From positions 1 to 64,000 of the IMG/VR virus record IMGVR_UViG_3300035670_000050: a stretch of DNA of 64,000 nucleotides. The stretch is one strand, 5' to 3'. Shown piece after piece: positions 44,701 through 59,700 of the stretch; positions within the stretch are counted from its first letter, which is position 1, and the number at the start of each line of letters is the position of its first letter. The notes beneath the pieces are model-generated. The model made no database searches, had not been told where the DNA came from, and worked only from the letters and a program-made list of their open reading frames with translations. Source of the stretch: a virus. The position numbers were made by a program, and so were the translations under genes.

Positions 44701-47700
44701 AAAATAAGAGCATTGATTGATTACATACTGAGTTTGCCAGAAAAAGCAAGAAGATTTTTACAAGAATGTTTAGATAAGGCATATGCAGCACTCGCAAAAG
44801 GATTTGCAGACTTATTGACACCACCAGAAGGAGGTAGTACAATAGGAGATATTGCAGCCCTTCAAGCAGAGTTCAATAACATAGTACAGGCAAGTAGAGA
44901 TTTGTTGGCAGAGGCAGCAGAAACATTAGCCATACCAGGACAAGTTGTAGAGGCATTGGCAAACCCAGCATCACCAGAAGCTGTAAATCAAGTTGGTCAA
45001 GAAGTAGAAACATTTTTACTGAATACATTACCATCAAAAGATGATGTATTATCAGACAATACTTTTGTAATCGAATTTAAACAACACTAAAATTATGGCA
45101 GAGAGACCAGCAGACGATCATGGGTGGTTAGAACCAGAGTCACCAGCAAACGACGAAACACCACCACAGTATCCATATAATAACTGTACACAAACTAGGT
45201 CTGGTCATTCATTTGAAATGGATGATACACCAAATAGAGAACGAATTCGTCTACAGCATAGAACTGGTACATTTATCGAAATGCATCCAAATGGTGATGA
45301 AGTACATAAAGTTTATGGTGACGGTTATGAAATCACAATTAAAAACAAAAATGTATTGATCGAAGGACATTGTAACATAACCATTAATGGAGATTCTATA
45401 CTTCATGTTCGTGGTGACAGAATTGAAAAAGTAGATGGTGACTATAAATTAGAAGTTCTTGGTGATATGTCAACTTATGTACACAAGAAAACAACTCTTG
45501 CATCAAATGAAGATACAACTATTGCTGCAGGTTCTGCTGTTGGATTAGGTTCTATTCGACTTACTAGTGGAGACAATGTTTATGTTTCTGGTGATCTTTC
45601 TGTTGGGGGAGATATGACAGCAGACATGATCACTTCTTTGACTAGAATTGATGCTGGAACTGGAGTTAGTGCAGGCCCATTAGGATTCACATCTGTTCTT
45701 GGTGGATTGGCAATAGGGTTACCTGCAGCTGTTCCTGGTAATGTCATATGCGTTGGATTAGTAAATGCTGGTGTTTCTGTAAACTCACCTTTAGGAAATT
45801 TTGGAGTAATGAGAGCAGGTTTGATGACAGACAATGTAAACTCTAAAATTTATAGTAGACACTTCCACATAGCTCCAAAAGGAAGAACAGGACCACCAAT
45901 TGTTGGTATGGTATAAGGAATAAAAATGCCCAGTATATTTGATAGTTTAGGATACAATTACACACCTTCTGCAAACGAAGTCAGTGACTTTTCACCAGAA
46001 GTTATTAAGAGTTTAGATAGTCTGCCACCACTTTTAGAAGATTGGCAATATGAAGATTTAAAAAACAATGACATAGCAACAACAAACTATCTTGTAAATC
46101 CAGTTAAAATAGTTACTGAATCTATAAGAAGTAAATGTTTATCTATAATTGCAGCTTGTTCAGACCCAGATGATCCTGCAAATTCTGTTGGGAATTTAGT
46201 TGGTGTAAGCACTGCTGCAAATACTGTATATTCTGTTTCAGGGCCTAATTTTATAGCTCATACTGATAGAATAAGTGGTCTTGTAGAGCCAAACGAAAAT
46301 ACTTCTGATTTACCACATTATGATCTTGCAATTGGAATGGCAAAAACAGTCATGATGATTGTTTACCAGGCAGACGGAATACAGAATAATGCTCCAATGA
46401 TAGGATCTTTTACTAGTCTTTTTATTGAAGAAGAGTTGCAAGATAAGTTACAGACGATAAATAATTATCCAGAATTAATAGAAACTAGTATTGAAGAGTT
46501 TACAGAAATGGATGGTGATAATGTTATTACCTATTATGCAAGTACTTTAACTACAGAAGAGATACAAGATATAGCAAACGATATCAGTTCGATCACAACA
46601 TTATTCAATACTAGAAGAACTCATGATGAAAATTTCTATGCCAACACAACTATACTTCTAGAAAAATTTGAAGAGATGAAGAGATATAAAGATTTAGGTG
46701 AAACTGAGAATAATTTAATTAATGACTTTATAGGTACAGATAGACTAAAAGCAAACACATAAATAATAAATGGCAACAATAACTCAACTAAAAACAAGAA
46801 ATTATAGTGATTTAGACTTAAATTTCACTATTCATCCAATACGAAAAGATGTAAACAAGCATGTTGGTGAAATGGCAGTTATTAATGCTTTGAAAAATTT
46901 ACTTTTGACAAATCACTATGAGAAGCCTTTTATGCCAGAATATGGCAGTAATGTCAGAAAATTATTGTTTGAGAATCTAGACATTATTACAGCTGCAGCT
47001 TTAGAGAAAGAAATCACACAGACTATTCAAAATTTTGAACCTAGAGTTGAAGTAATAAATTTAAGTGTAACACCAAAATTTGATGAGAATTCTTTTCAAG
47101 TAGAATTGCTTTTTAATATACTCAACAGAACAGAACCAGTTTCAATAAGTTTTTTATTGGAAAGAACAAGATAGATGGCAAATTCTAATTTAAATGTAAC
47201 AGAATTAGATTTTTCTACAATAAAGGAAAATCTTAAAAATTATCTAAAATCACAATCAGAATTTCAAGATTACGATTTTGAAGCTTCAGGGTTAAATGTT
47301 CTTTTAGATGTTTTAGCATATAATACACATTACAATGCATACTATCTAAACATGGCATTAAAAGAGTCTTTCTTAGACTCAGCACTGCTTAGAAATTCAA
47401 TTGTTTCTCATGCAAAGAGTTTAGGTTATACTCCAAAATCTAAGAAAGCATCTTTTGCTGTAATAAATTTAGAGTTTCAAGCAACAAATAACGAACCATC
47501 TAGTTTAACATTACCTAGAGGTTTTTCTTTTTCCTCAAATCAAATTGACGATGTTTCTTATGAATTTTTATTGTTAGATGATGTTACTGCAACAAAAGCT
47601 GATGGAACTTTTGTTTTTGAAAATTTAAAAATTTATGAAGGCGTTATTGGAAATTACCAATATACTTATAACATACAGACTAATCCAAAACAAATATTTA

Positions 47701-50700
47701 CGATTTCAGATTCTAATGTTGATACTGATACTATCAAAGTGTATGTTACAGAATCTAGTACAAACCCAACAACAACAGTTTATAATTTAGCAGAAGATAT
47801 TTTAGACATAGATTCTAATTCTCCTGTGTATTTTTTACAAGAATCCAAAGAAGGTAATTATCAAATCTTTTTTGGAAATGGCTCACTTGGTAAAGCTTTA
47901 ACAGATGGTAATATAGTTACTATCAGTTATCTTTCAACTAATTCTTCTTTAGCAAATAAAGCAAATGACTTTGTTGTAAGTGCAACTTCTGTTAGAGATA
48001 GTAGAAATGATGAGTTAATAAGATCGACAATTACAGTAGTTCAATCTTCCACTGGTGGTCTAGAAAGAGAATCTATTGATTCTATTAAATTTTATGCACC
48101 ATTACATTATGCTTCACAGAACAGATTAATAACAAATAAAGATTATGAAAAATATTTGATGCAAAATTATCCAGGTTTAGAGGCTGTATCTGTTTGGGGT
48201 GGCAATGAAGAAAGTCCACCAATTTTTGGAAAAATATTTATTTCGTTGAAAACTAAAGATAATTATTATATTTCTGAAACCGAAAAAAGAAGAATTGTAG
48301 AAGAGATACTTAAACCAAAATCTGTAATTTCTATAGAGAGTATAATTAGAGATCCTGAATTTGTTTTTGTTAAAATATTTAATACAATAAAGTATGATCC
48401 ACAAAAAAATCTTTTAACTACAGAAACATTTAAAAACAATGTTAGAACATTAGTGTTAAACTTTTTTGAAAGTAATGTGAATAATTTTAATAAGACATTT
48501 GTTCTATCTAAACTACAAGAAGAGATGAACAAGATTGATCCATCTATAATTGGTGTAGACTCTGTTCTAAGATTAGAAAAAAGATTTTTACCACAATTAA
48601 ATGTTTCTACAAATTATAAAATACAATTTAATCAATCTTTATTGCAAGGTAACATTTTAAATAGACTTATTTCGGATGAGTTTGATGTATTTGATAGTTT
48701 TGGTATTAGACGAACAGTTCAGATTGAAGAAGTTTTAGATTCTTTCTCTGGAATCTATAATATTCTTGTTTTAAATCCTGGTTCAGGTTATGTAACAGAA
48801 CCAACAGTCACAATTACTGGTGATGGTAGTGGTGCTACTGCTAGAGCCAAAATAGTAAATGGTAGAATTGAGTCTATAAGAATAACAAGTCCTGGTGAAA
48901 ATTATACAAAGGCCACAGTTACAATTAGTGGTGGTGGTGGATTTGGTGCTTCTGCTGTATCTATAATTAACAATAAATTTGGCATTTTGCGTTTAATATA
49001 TTTTAATGAAAATACAGAAAGACAGATTGTTGACCCAGAAGTAGGTACTATAGATTATGATACTGGAGAAATAAATTTATTTAATTTAAATATTTTGTCT
49101 ACATACTCTACAGATAATTTTATAAAACTAGATGTTGGAGCTGGAAATACTATAATTGAATCCAATAAAAATACTATTATAACCATAGACCCAAATGACC
49201 CTTCTTCTATTTCTACTACATTAGTAACATAAAATGGATTTGAGAACATCATTATTAGTCAATAGACAAGTACCAGAATTTGTAAGAGAGGATTATCCTC
49301 TTTTCATTTCATTTTTAGAAGCATACTATGAGTTCTTAGAGAAAGAACAATTTTATTCTAATTCTATTAGTCAAAAAAATAATTTAATAGAAGAAGCAAA
49401 AAATATTAAAAATGCTTTTGATTTAGACGAATCTTTAGAAAAATTTGAAGAAAACTTTTTTAATACATTTGCTTCATTGATTCCTAGTGAGAGTGTGTTT
49501 GATAAATCTTTTTTTATGAAGAATCTTTTACCTTTGTATAGATCGAAAGGTACACTCAAATCATTTGAATTATTGTTTAGATTACTTTTTAAAGAAGAAA
49601 TTAAAGTAGAATATCCAAGAAACAATATTCTTAGAGCATCTGATGGTAAATGGACAATTGAAAATATACTGAGAACTGAGCCTATAGTAACTAGTGTTTA
49701 CGATGCTGATCCAAATATATTAACATATTATTTACCATATGAATTAACTGAAAATCAAATAGAAGTTAGATTTGATGGCATTTTAACAAATCAATATTCA
49801 TTAAGAAAAGAATTAAAAAAAATTACATTATTAGTTCCTCCGATATTTATTGATAAAATTGAAATAAGATATTTGATAAATTTTGATTTAGATATTTTTA
49901 ATAACAGACAATTAGTTGGACAAAAATCTGGTGCTAAAGCTTTAGTTGAAAATGTTGGAAGACGAAGAATTGCTGGAGAAGATTTTTTTCAATTTTTTAT
50001 AGAAGAAAAAACTAAAGTTGGTAATTTTATAAATGGTGAAATTATAGATTGTACTGTTATTGTTGGTGAACAATTAATACCATTTAGTTTTCAAACTTTA
50101 TCTGAAGTTCAAGATATACAAATAGTAAATCCTGGAAGTAATTATGTCGTTGGTGATACAGTTAATTTTTTAGGAAAAAGTGCCAGAAAAGCAACAGGTT
50201 TTGTATCAGAAGTTAGTTCTGGAAAAATTGAAAAACTATTTGTGAAAATTGATAAAACTGGCCAAGGTTACAAAACAGGTTTAGAAATTGATGCCAATAA
50301 TTACACATCAGCTGAATTTGTAGCTGTAGTTAGTAGTGTAGACGATACCTCTTTAAGTGGACCAAATTTTATTCGTTATAACATTGATGTCATTGATGAC
50401 TATTCATCTATTAATATAAGTTCTGTTGATTTTGGTATTAAAGAACAAGAAACTATAAATTTAAATTCTATTATTTCTGATGGTTTAAATTTATTCACTA
50501 TGGATGGTTTAGGGCCTCTCTTAGATACTTTTATAGTAACTAGTCAAATACCAAATACACCAAATATTACTTTTACAATTAATGATGTAGTTTTATATAC
50601 TAATCCAGCAACCAATGATGAAGTAACAATACGAGATATTGGTTCTATAGCTTCAGTCAAAATAAACAACGGAGGCCAAGGCTATAGCGTAGGTGATGAG

Positions 50701-53700
50701 GTTTTGTTTGTACATAAAAGTCATTATTTTGGAAGAGGAGCCAGAGCAGAAGTCAATGCTGTAAGTTCAAATGGATCAATAACAAGTGTTAGAGTTTTAG
50801 ATGGAGGTATAAATTACAACAAAGATTATCTTCCAACAATAGTAGTTGATAGTGAAGGTACTGGTGCAAATCTGCAAGTTGATTTATTCATGTATGAAGG
50901 AGCGGAGTTTGAGTATGATGTAGATGATGGAGTGGTTGGAAAAGTATTGAAAGTGGAAATAGTCGATAAAGGAAGTGGTTATGAATCAAGTCCACTTCCA
51001 GATTTGACATTTAGTGGTAACGGTGATGCTCAATTAACATCGACAATATCTTCTTCGTATGTTTCTTTACCTGGAAAATGGACAAGTGCAGATGGCCTTC
51101 TGTCATCAGATGAGATGAGAATACAGGGAGAAAATTATTACATTGATTTTTCTTATGTTATAACTTCAAAAATAGAGTTTAATCGTTATAGAAAATTAGC
51201 AAATGATCTTTTAAATCCAACTGGTTTCATAAATTATGCTAGATATAATTTTGAAGATAATGTTGAAGTTTTAACTACAGAATCAGTATATGAAAATGTA
51301 TCAAAAGAACTTGCTGGAACTGGTTCTGTTAATGTTACTGCTGGTTCTTACACAATTACTGGAACCAACACTTATTTTGTTTTGGCAAATACTTTAGGAT
51401 TAATTGGAGAAGGAACTTACATAGTAGTTAATTCTGAAATAAGAATTGTAAATACTATTATAAATAATACAACGATAACTGTTTCTGAACCTTTTGAATT
51501 CACATCAACTAATGTTGGTTTGACGATTTATGTGCCATATCCATACTACAGAGGTGTTGTCACTGAGTATTGGAGAGAATTGGCTGCGACTACTCAGAAT
51601 AACAAACCTAATGTAATATCAACAGAGGATTCAAATGCCTATTAAAATTACGCAACTGCCAGAACTACAAACAGTAAGTTCTAATACTGCGAATAATCTT
51701 TTAGTGATGGTTGATCTTGAAGAAGAAGACGATTACTTAAAAACAAAAAAGATAACACTAGAAAACTTTCTTAAAGACTTAAGAGAGTATGGTCAAGCAC
51801 CAAATGTTTTTTATGTTTCACCATATGGTAATGATAATTTTGACGGCAAATCTTGGGACAGAGCATTTCAAACGATTGAAAAGGCTTTAGAAGTTGTAGA
51901 AGAATTAGAGATGTTGACCCTTATTGAATTAGGAGCTGGAGTATATTTAACTGAAGGTCATTTAGATGTTCCAGATGATACGATTATAAGAGCTGCACAT
52001 AGAAGTGCTGTCTTTCGTCCAAAACCAGGATTTGAAGAAAGAAATGTGTTTCGTTTAGGTTCTGGTTGTTTCTTAGAGGGGCCAATATTTGAAGATTGGC
52101 GTTTAGATGATATGGATAATCCAACTGAAGGATTTGCTGTTTCATTTAGGCCTGGTGCGGTAATACGAAGAGTGCCATATGCACACAAGATAGCAGTTAG
52201 AACTACACCAACATGGTCATTTGTAGCTCCTCCTCTAGATAGAGACCCAGAAGAAGGTGAACCAAATCCTTATGTTGGTAGGGGTGCTGGAGTTGCATTA
52301 GCGGATGGTTCTGTTTGTTCTCCTTATAGTATATTTCCTAATATTATGACATGGGGTGCTACTCCAGTTTCACATAACGGTATTGGATATTGTGCAAAAA
52401 ATGGTGGTTTAATTAACGCTGTTAATGCTGTTTGTTTATGGTCACATAGACACTTTTATGCTCTTAGTGGTGGTCAAATAATCCTATCGAGCTGTAGTAC
52501 GCAATTTGGTGATTACACAATGGTTGCCAAAGGTGTTCGTCAAATGATTGATCCCTATAAAATAGGCACGATTTCCATAACTGAAGCACAAGGAGCAGAA
52601 GCAGATCAATTAATAGATGAATATACTGAAGCTTTAATTGACAGTCTGTGGAACTCTTTAGTGTCAGAAGGATATACTGCAACTTGGAACGCCGAAGATG
52701 AAGAATTTACGAGAAGAGATGCTGCAACATTCCTACAATCTCTTAGATGGGTATTATTGACTAAAAATGAACAACCAATATTAGATTTTACTAAATCATT
52801 ATTTACAACAGAAGCTGATCCAAGTGATCCTACACCTTGGGATGCAAATACAAAACCAGTTTTTACACAAGATAAGCAAGCAGCATTTGAATATTCTTTT
52901 GAGTACTTAAGAGACGAAATAAATGCTTTGCCTGGTATAAGTGGAAATGCACAAACTATAGTTATCGATGCTGTAGACGCAATAAATAGTACATTACAAA
53001 ATCCAAAAAGAATACTTGAACCTTCTACTATAACTGCTATAGGTCATACTTGGAGTGGAGTAATGGCAGGTGTTGCATTAACTAAGATACCTCCTGCCAA
53101 AAACTCTGCTAAAATACAAGATAGCATACTTGAATTAGAAAGAGGATTAGTTATAGCAAGTGGACAAGACGATCAAGGTTCTGCAATATTTGTTGGGGGA
53201 TTAGAAATTAACGCTGACACTGGTGAACTTTCTGGACCACCATTTATTTCTGCGGTAAATAGAATCGCAACAAAAACAGTCATATCAAGGAGTTTTTAAT
53301 AATGTCTAGAATAACATGCCGTACACCTTCAACAGGTAAACCACTAAACGCAATATATGAGAATGTTCCAACTACATTTACGCCTTTAATTGAAGCCCCA
53401 GATTTTTCTGTTCCAGATCCTTCTAATTCTTTACCAAATAGAGACCCATTAGATGATTCTAGAGCAATAAGACCTGGTGAAGTTTTCTTACTGACACCAA
53501 TGTATGCTAAAAATAAACATGCTTCAAATACAGTAAGTTTAGAGGTCACATTTCAATCTGAAGAGGGCGCTAATATAGAAATTACTTTAGTGAATATTCC
53601 TAAAGGCGAAACAACTTTAGTTCCATTACAAGGAAGAAGTTTACTTAAAAGAGATCCTGATTCTGCAAATGGAGACATGATCTTAATTAAAGCACAAGAA

Positions 53701-56700
53701 TCAAATTCAATAGATGTTTGGGTTTCTGCTGAAGAGAAATTATCCAGTGAACACATTGGAGTGGAGTCATAACTAATGAATAAGCTTATATCTGGAAAAG
53801 AGCAAACACTTGGCCAAGGAATAGTAGTTCCTGTTCCTATACAACTAGACCCAGAACCATATATTGGTTCACTAGTTTATGGTAGTGATGGAGAATTGTG
53901 GTATTCAGATGGTACTGCATGGTTATTAATTAGGGGACTATCTGGTTACTCAGGATTCTCTGGTCCATCAGGTTACTCTGGTTATTCAGGTATATCTGGT
54001 TATTCAGGTTACTCTGGTTCAGGTGTATCAGGTTATTCTGGATTTTCTGGCACTTCTGGTTATTCTGGATGGTCTGGAATTTCTGGATGGTCTGGTGAAT
54101 CTGGTACTTCTGGTTTTTCTGGATTTTCTGGTGAGTCTGGGTTTTCTGGCGAATCTGGATACTCAGGACTTTCTGGGTATTCTGGTTACTCTGGTCAATC
54201 AGGTTATTCTGGTTACTCTGGTTCTGGTATATCCGGTTATTCAGGATACTCTGGTTATCCAGGACCAGGATTAGAACTTGCTGGTGTAGTTGATCTCTAT
54301 ACAGATTTAGCATCAGAAACACCTAATACTGGTGATGTATATTATGTACTAGACACTAATCTATTATATTTTTGGGATGGTTCAAATTGGATAGAACTTG
54401 GTGATTTTGCTGGAGTTTCTGGAGTATCAGGTTACTCAGGTTATTCTGGCATCTCCGGTTATTCAGGTTTCTCTGGATATTCTGGAGATTCTGGTTATTC
54501 TGGTTACTCAGGTATTTCTGGTTATTCTGGAGATTTACCTGGCACATCTGGTTATTCAGGTCTTTCTGGTTACTCAGGGTATTCCGGCCTTTCTGGTTAT
54601 TCTGGACATTCTGGTAAATCTGGTTTCTCTGGAGTTTCTGGTTGGTCTGGCCCATCTGGCTATTCTGGATACTCTGGTATTTCTGGATGGTCTGGAGAAA
54701 ATCCTGGTGCATCTGGTTATTCTGGTCTATCAGGTTATTCTGGAATTTCTGGTTACTCTGGCTATTCTGCAATCAATGGTGTACCAAGTGGTCTGTATAT
54801 ACTCTCAAGTTTACTCGATACCAATGGTGGAACACCACTTGGAAGTGCAGATTTTTCAACAAACAATTTAGGGTTTGTTGGAACAACAACAATTAAATTA
54901 GATAATTTAGATCACTCTTCACTTTTTGACTATAACAATTTATTACAATATTATGTTGGTAAAACAACAAATATAATAGTATACGAAACAACAGAGTCTA
55001 ATGAAAGATATAGTGCAATCTATTCGAATTATGTATTATATGAAGTAACAAACATGACCAACGAAGGAGGTTATTTTGAGCTGACAGTTAATATGCTTGC
55101 AAAATCTCCAACTTTAGGAACGAATTGGTCTGGAACAATATATGGATTTTCTTTTGCAACAATAGGAACATCTGGTTATTCTGGCACTTCAGGATTCTCT
55201 GGATATTCTGCTGTTTCTCCTGGGCCATCAGGTTATTCTGGAATCTCTGGTTATTCTGGCATATCAGGATACTCTGGTTATTCTGGTAGATCAGGATGGT
55301 CTGGCGTCTCGGGACTTTCTGGTTACTCTGGTTATTCTGGCACATCTGGTTACTCTGGTAATTTACCAGGTCCTTCAGGTTATTCTGGAACTTCTGGTTA
55401 TTCTGGTAAATCTGGAACATCTGGATTTTCTGGATGGTCTGGATCAGGAGCTGAAGGCACATCAGGGTACTCGGGGTACTCTGGTTACTCTAGTTTTTCT
55501 GGCTACTCTGGCATTTCTGGATGGTCTGGTGCTTCTGGCACATCAGTTGATCTAAGAACTGCTAGTGATACATTATCTGGTGCATTTAGATATAATGGTT
55601 CAACAAAACAAAATGGTGCTTTATACAATGGAACAGCAGCTCCATCAAATTCAACTCGTCTAAATTATGATGGCAATTTACATGCCACTGAGTTTCATGC
55701 TTTAAATTTTAATAGTTTATCTGATGTTAGTTTGAAGTACAATTTCAATAATATAGATAATGCTTTAGATGTCTTAGATAAAATAAATCCATTTAGTTTT
55801 AATTGGAAAACAAACGATGAGAAATCTTTTGGATTTATAGCACAACAAATAGAAGAAGTGTTACCCGAAATTGTTAAAACATCTGGAGATTTGAAATCAG
55901 TATCTTATGTGCAATTAATCCCAATCTTAGTTCAGGCAATAAAAGAACTGAAAAAAGAAATTAAAAAATGACAACAAGTTACACTTCATATAAAACAAAA
56001 GTATTAACAGCTAAAGCATTTAGAGACTCTTTCAAAGAGTCTGCTTTAAAATCTATTGGTTATATGTACATTGGAAAGACTACAGAATTTACAAACAATG
56101 ATACACCTGTTGATATGGTAGATTTACCACCAGATGAAAGAAACAACTGGCAAAATATGGTTGGGGCCAAAAGAGTATCTCCAAAAGATATAGAATTTGT
56201 AATACCAAGAGTTCTTTGGCAACCAAATACTAGATATAAACAATATGATGACACTCTTCCATTGGAAGATTTAACAAGTATCTCTATCATTGACGGTGAA
56301 ACTGTTTATCCAATGTATGCTATGACATCTGAAGGTAATGTCTACAAGTGTCTTTGTAATAATGTTTCTACTTTATCTCAAGTAGAACCTACTGGCAACT
56401 ATGTAGAAAATTCTGGTTTCATACAAACAGAATTTAGTGACGAAAATGGTTATCTTTGGAAGTACATGTATAACATAAAATTTTCAAATAAATTTTTGAC
56501 TCCAGATTGGATGCCAGTTCCATATATTCAACCAAGTACAAACTACACAGATTATAATTACAACACTCAAAATTTACTAGACGGAACTTTAAACAAAATA
56601 GTTGTAGAAAACGGTGGGTTAGATTATTATCATCCAACAGTAAATGTTGCACCATTTGTGGCTGGAGTTAAAGAGTTAGATATTACAGATGATATAGATG

Positions 56701-59700
56701 TTTCTACTAGCCCGTTCATAGCAGTTAATATGGCGGTTTCTGGAAATGGAATTTTTGCAAATGATACACATATAACTACTATTAGTTCTTCTCAACCCAA
56801 AAAGTTGTATCTTTCAAGACCAACAATAGGTTCAGGTGGTGGAAATGTAGTAGGAAATATAATTACATTATCAACAAGAGTTGTTGTTGACGGTGATGGA
56901 ACTAATACAATAACTTCTGTTCGTTTAAATAATCAAAATGAAATTAATAAAATAGATATTATAAATGCTGGAATAAATTATACTAGAGCTAATGTTACGA
57001 TATATGGTTGTGGTACTGGTGCTGAAGCAAGAGCAATCTTACCACCAAAATATGGTCATGGTCATAACCCTGCTATGGAACTTGGTGCAACAAACATTAT
57101 GATCATAAGTAGGGTTGGAGAAATAGATTCTACAGAAAGTGGTAAAATACCAGATGATATATTTTTTAGGCAATATGGTCTTCTTATAAATCCCCATAAA
57201 TATGGTGAAGTAGATAGAGTAACAGAATTGACAGCTCCAAACTCAGTAAGTTTGACTTTAAATTTAGAATTGTTGGGAACTTCTAATTTTGTAGTTGGTG
57301 AGATGGTGTATCAAGGAAATATAAATGATCCAACATTTGTTGGTTATGTTGTTTCTCAAGAAATAAATGTAGTTAGATTAAATAATGTATATAAAACTCC
57401 AGACACAAATGCATTGTTGAGAGGCTTAGAATCTGGTAGACAATATAGAATTTTAGAAGTTATAAATCCTGATTTACAACCTTTTTCTGGACATATTTTA
57501 TATGCTAGAAATTTTAATAAGATTCAGAGATCGCAGGCACAAGCAGAAGAAGTCAAATTAGTATTTCAATTTTAAGGTTAATAAATGTTAGACAAATATA
57601 ATATAAATCCATATTTTGACGATTACAATGAAGATAAAAACTTCTATCGTATGTTGTTTAAACCATCTTTTGCTGTTCAGGCAAGAGAATTAACTCAAAT
57701 ACAATCCATATTACAAAAACAAGTTGAAAGATTTGGTAATCATGTTTTCAAAAATGGTTCACTTGTTACTGGCGGTCAAACATTTTTCCAAGATGCAACA
57801 TCATTAAAAATTAATTCTGAGTATTCTGGTGCCACAGTTATTGTTGACAATTTTGTTGGCAAAACTATTACTTCTTTAGACGCTACAAAAAGAGCAGAAG
57901 TTATTAGAGTATATGAAGCAGATCAGGGTACTGGTGATCCAAAAACTTTTATTATAAAACAAATTTATGGTGAACCATTTACTAATGAAGAAGTTGTAAA
58001 AACAACAGATGCTAGTCCATACTTTGCACAAATATTTGCTACTGGTGGTATAAACGAAGCTAAAATATTTTCTGTTAATGAAGGTGTTTTTTATTATGAG
58101 GGTTTGTTTGTTAAAACATTACCACAAACTATAGCATTATCAAAGTATACTTCTGCTAATGTTTCTCTTCGTGTAGGATTTGATGTTGTAGAGAGTGTTG
58201 TTTCTTCAAGCTCTGATACATCATTATTAGACCCTGCTTTAGGTTCTTCTAATTATCAAGCACCAGGTGCAGATAGAGTAAAAGTAGATTTAATACTAAA
58301 CACCAGATCAATTGATTCTGAAGACGATGAGTTGTTTATTGAATTAGTTCGTATTGAAGAATCCGACATTACAAAAGAATACAAATATCCAATTTATTCT
58401 GTATTAGAAGAATCATTAGCCAGAAGAACATTCGATGAGTCTGGTAACTATACAGTAAAACAGTTTCAAATATCTTTAGACAATAATGAAGCAAATTCTG
58501 CACAATTAGATATTACATTGTCTCCAGGTAAAGCATATGTTTATGGCTATGAATTTGAAACAAATTCTCCAACTACTTTAACAGTTGACAAGCCAAGAAT
58601 CACAAGTAACACACAAAATAGAAGAATTTCTGCTGAATATGGTAATTTTATTTACACAACAGAACACTATGGTTCATTTCCAATTTATAATTTAGATACT
58701 GTAGATGTGCATTGTGTTCCTTTAGCAAATATTAAAACATCAAGTACTGCAACCATAGCAAACACTAAAATTGGAACTGTAAGAGTTAAATCTGTAGAGT
58801 TTGATTCTTCTACTGATATCTCAGATTCTTCAACATATACATATAGAACTTTTGTTTTTGATGTAAAAATTAACAATCGTATTTCTGGAAATGTGAATCT
58901 TGATAATGTTAGTACTAGTACCGAACTTGGATTGGGAGCCAGTGGTTCAAATTATTCAGATTACAGTGGTGCATATGTTGGCGCTAAATTCAGAATTATT
59001 ACTGGTCCAGGAAGTGGTGAACCAGTAAAAACCATTGTTGATTATAATGGTGCTACTAAAGTGGTAACTTTAAATCAACCTTTCATTAATACACCAACAT
59101 CATCTTCTGTTTGGAATATTGAATTTGAAATTAAAGATATTGGTTCTTTTGCTTCATTTTCTAGTACCACATTAGAACACGGTGCTAATATTAGTAATTT
59201 TTCAAAAGACTTTGCTGAAAATGTTTTTATTTCTGAAGCTGAAAATGAACCATTAATTTATCCATTAGGTCAAAGTTATATAACGCCAAGTACTTTCTCT
59301 GACATGTCTTATTCATATAAGAGAATGTATTTGAATCAGAGTTTTTCTGCAAACACATCTTCTGCTATATCTTTAGGTGCAGGTGAAAGTATACCTTCTG
59401 CGACAACATCAAATAGAAGATCAGAAAATTATTATATAACGGTAAAACAACCCAATGATTCAACGTATGCTGTTGGTCAAGTCATTCCATCAGATAAATT
59501 TACAGTAGATCCAACAACAAGAAGAATTACTGTTGAAGATGCTTTTAATATGGAAGCTGATATCACAGTAACAATAAATGTATCTAATCCAACACGAAAA
59601 GCAAAAGAGTATGTTGAGACAAATGTGAATACAATTGGCACTACAAGTCCTGTAAATGTATTTGGTTCTTCAAATACTATAGTTCAAGTTTTTACAGATT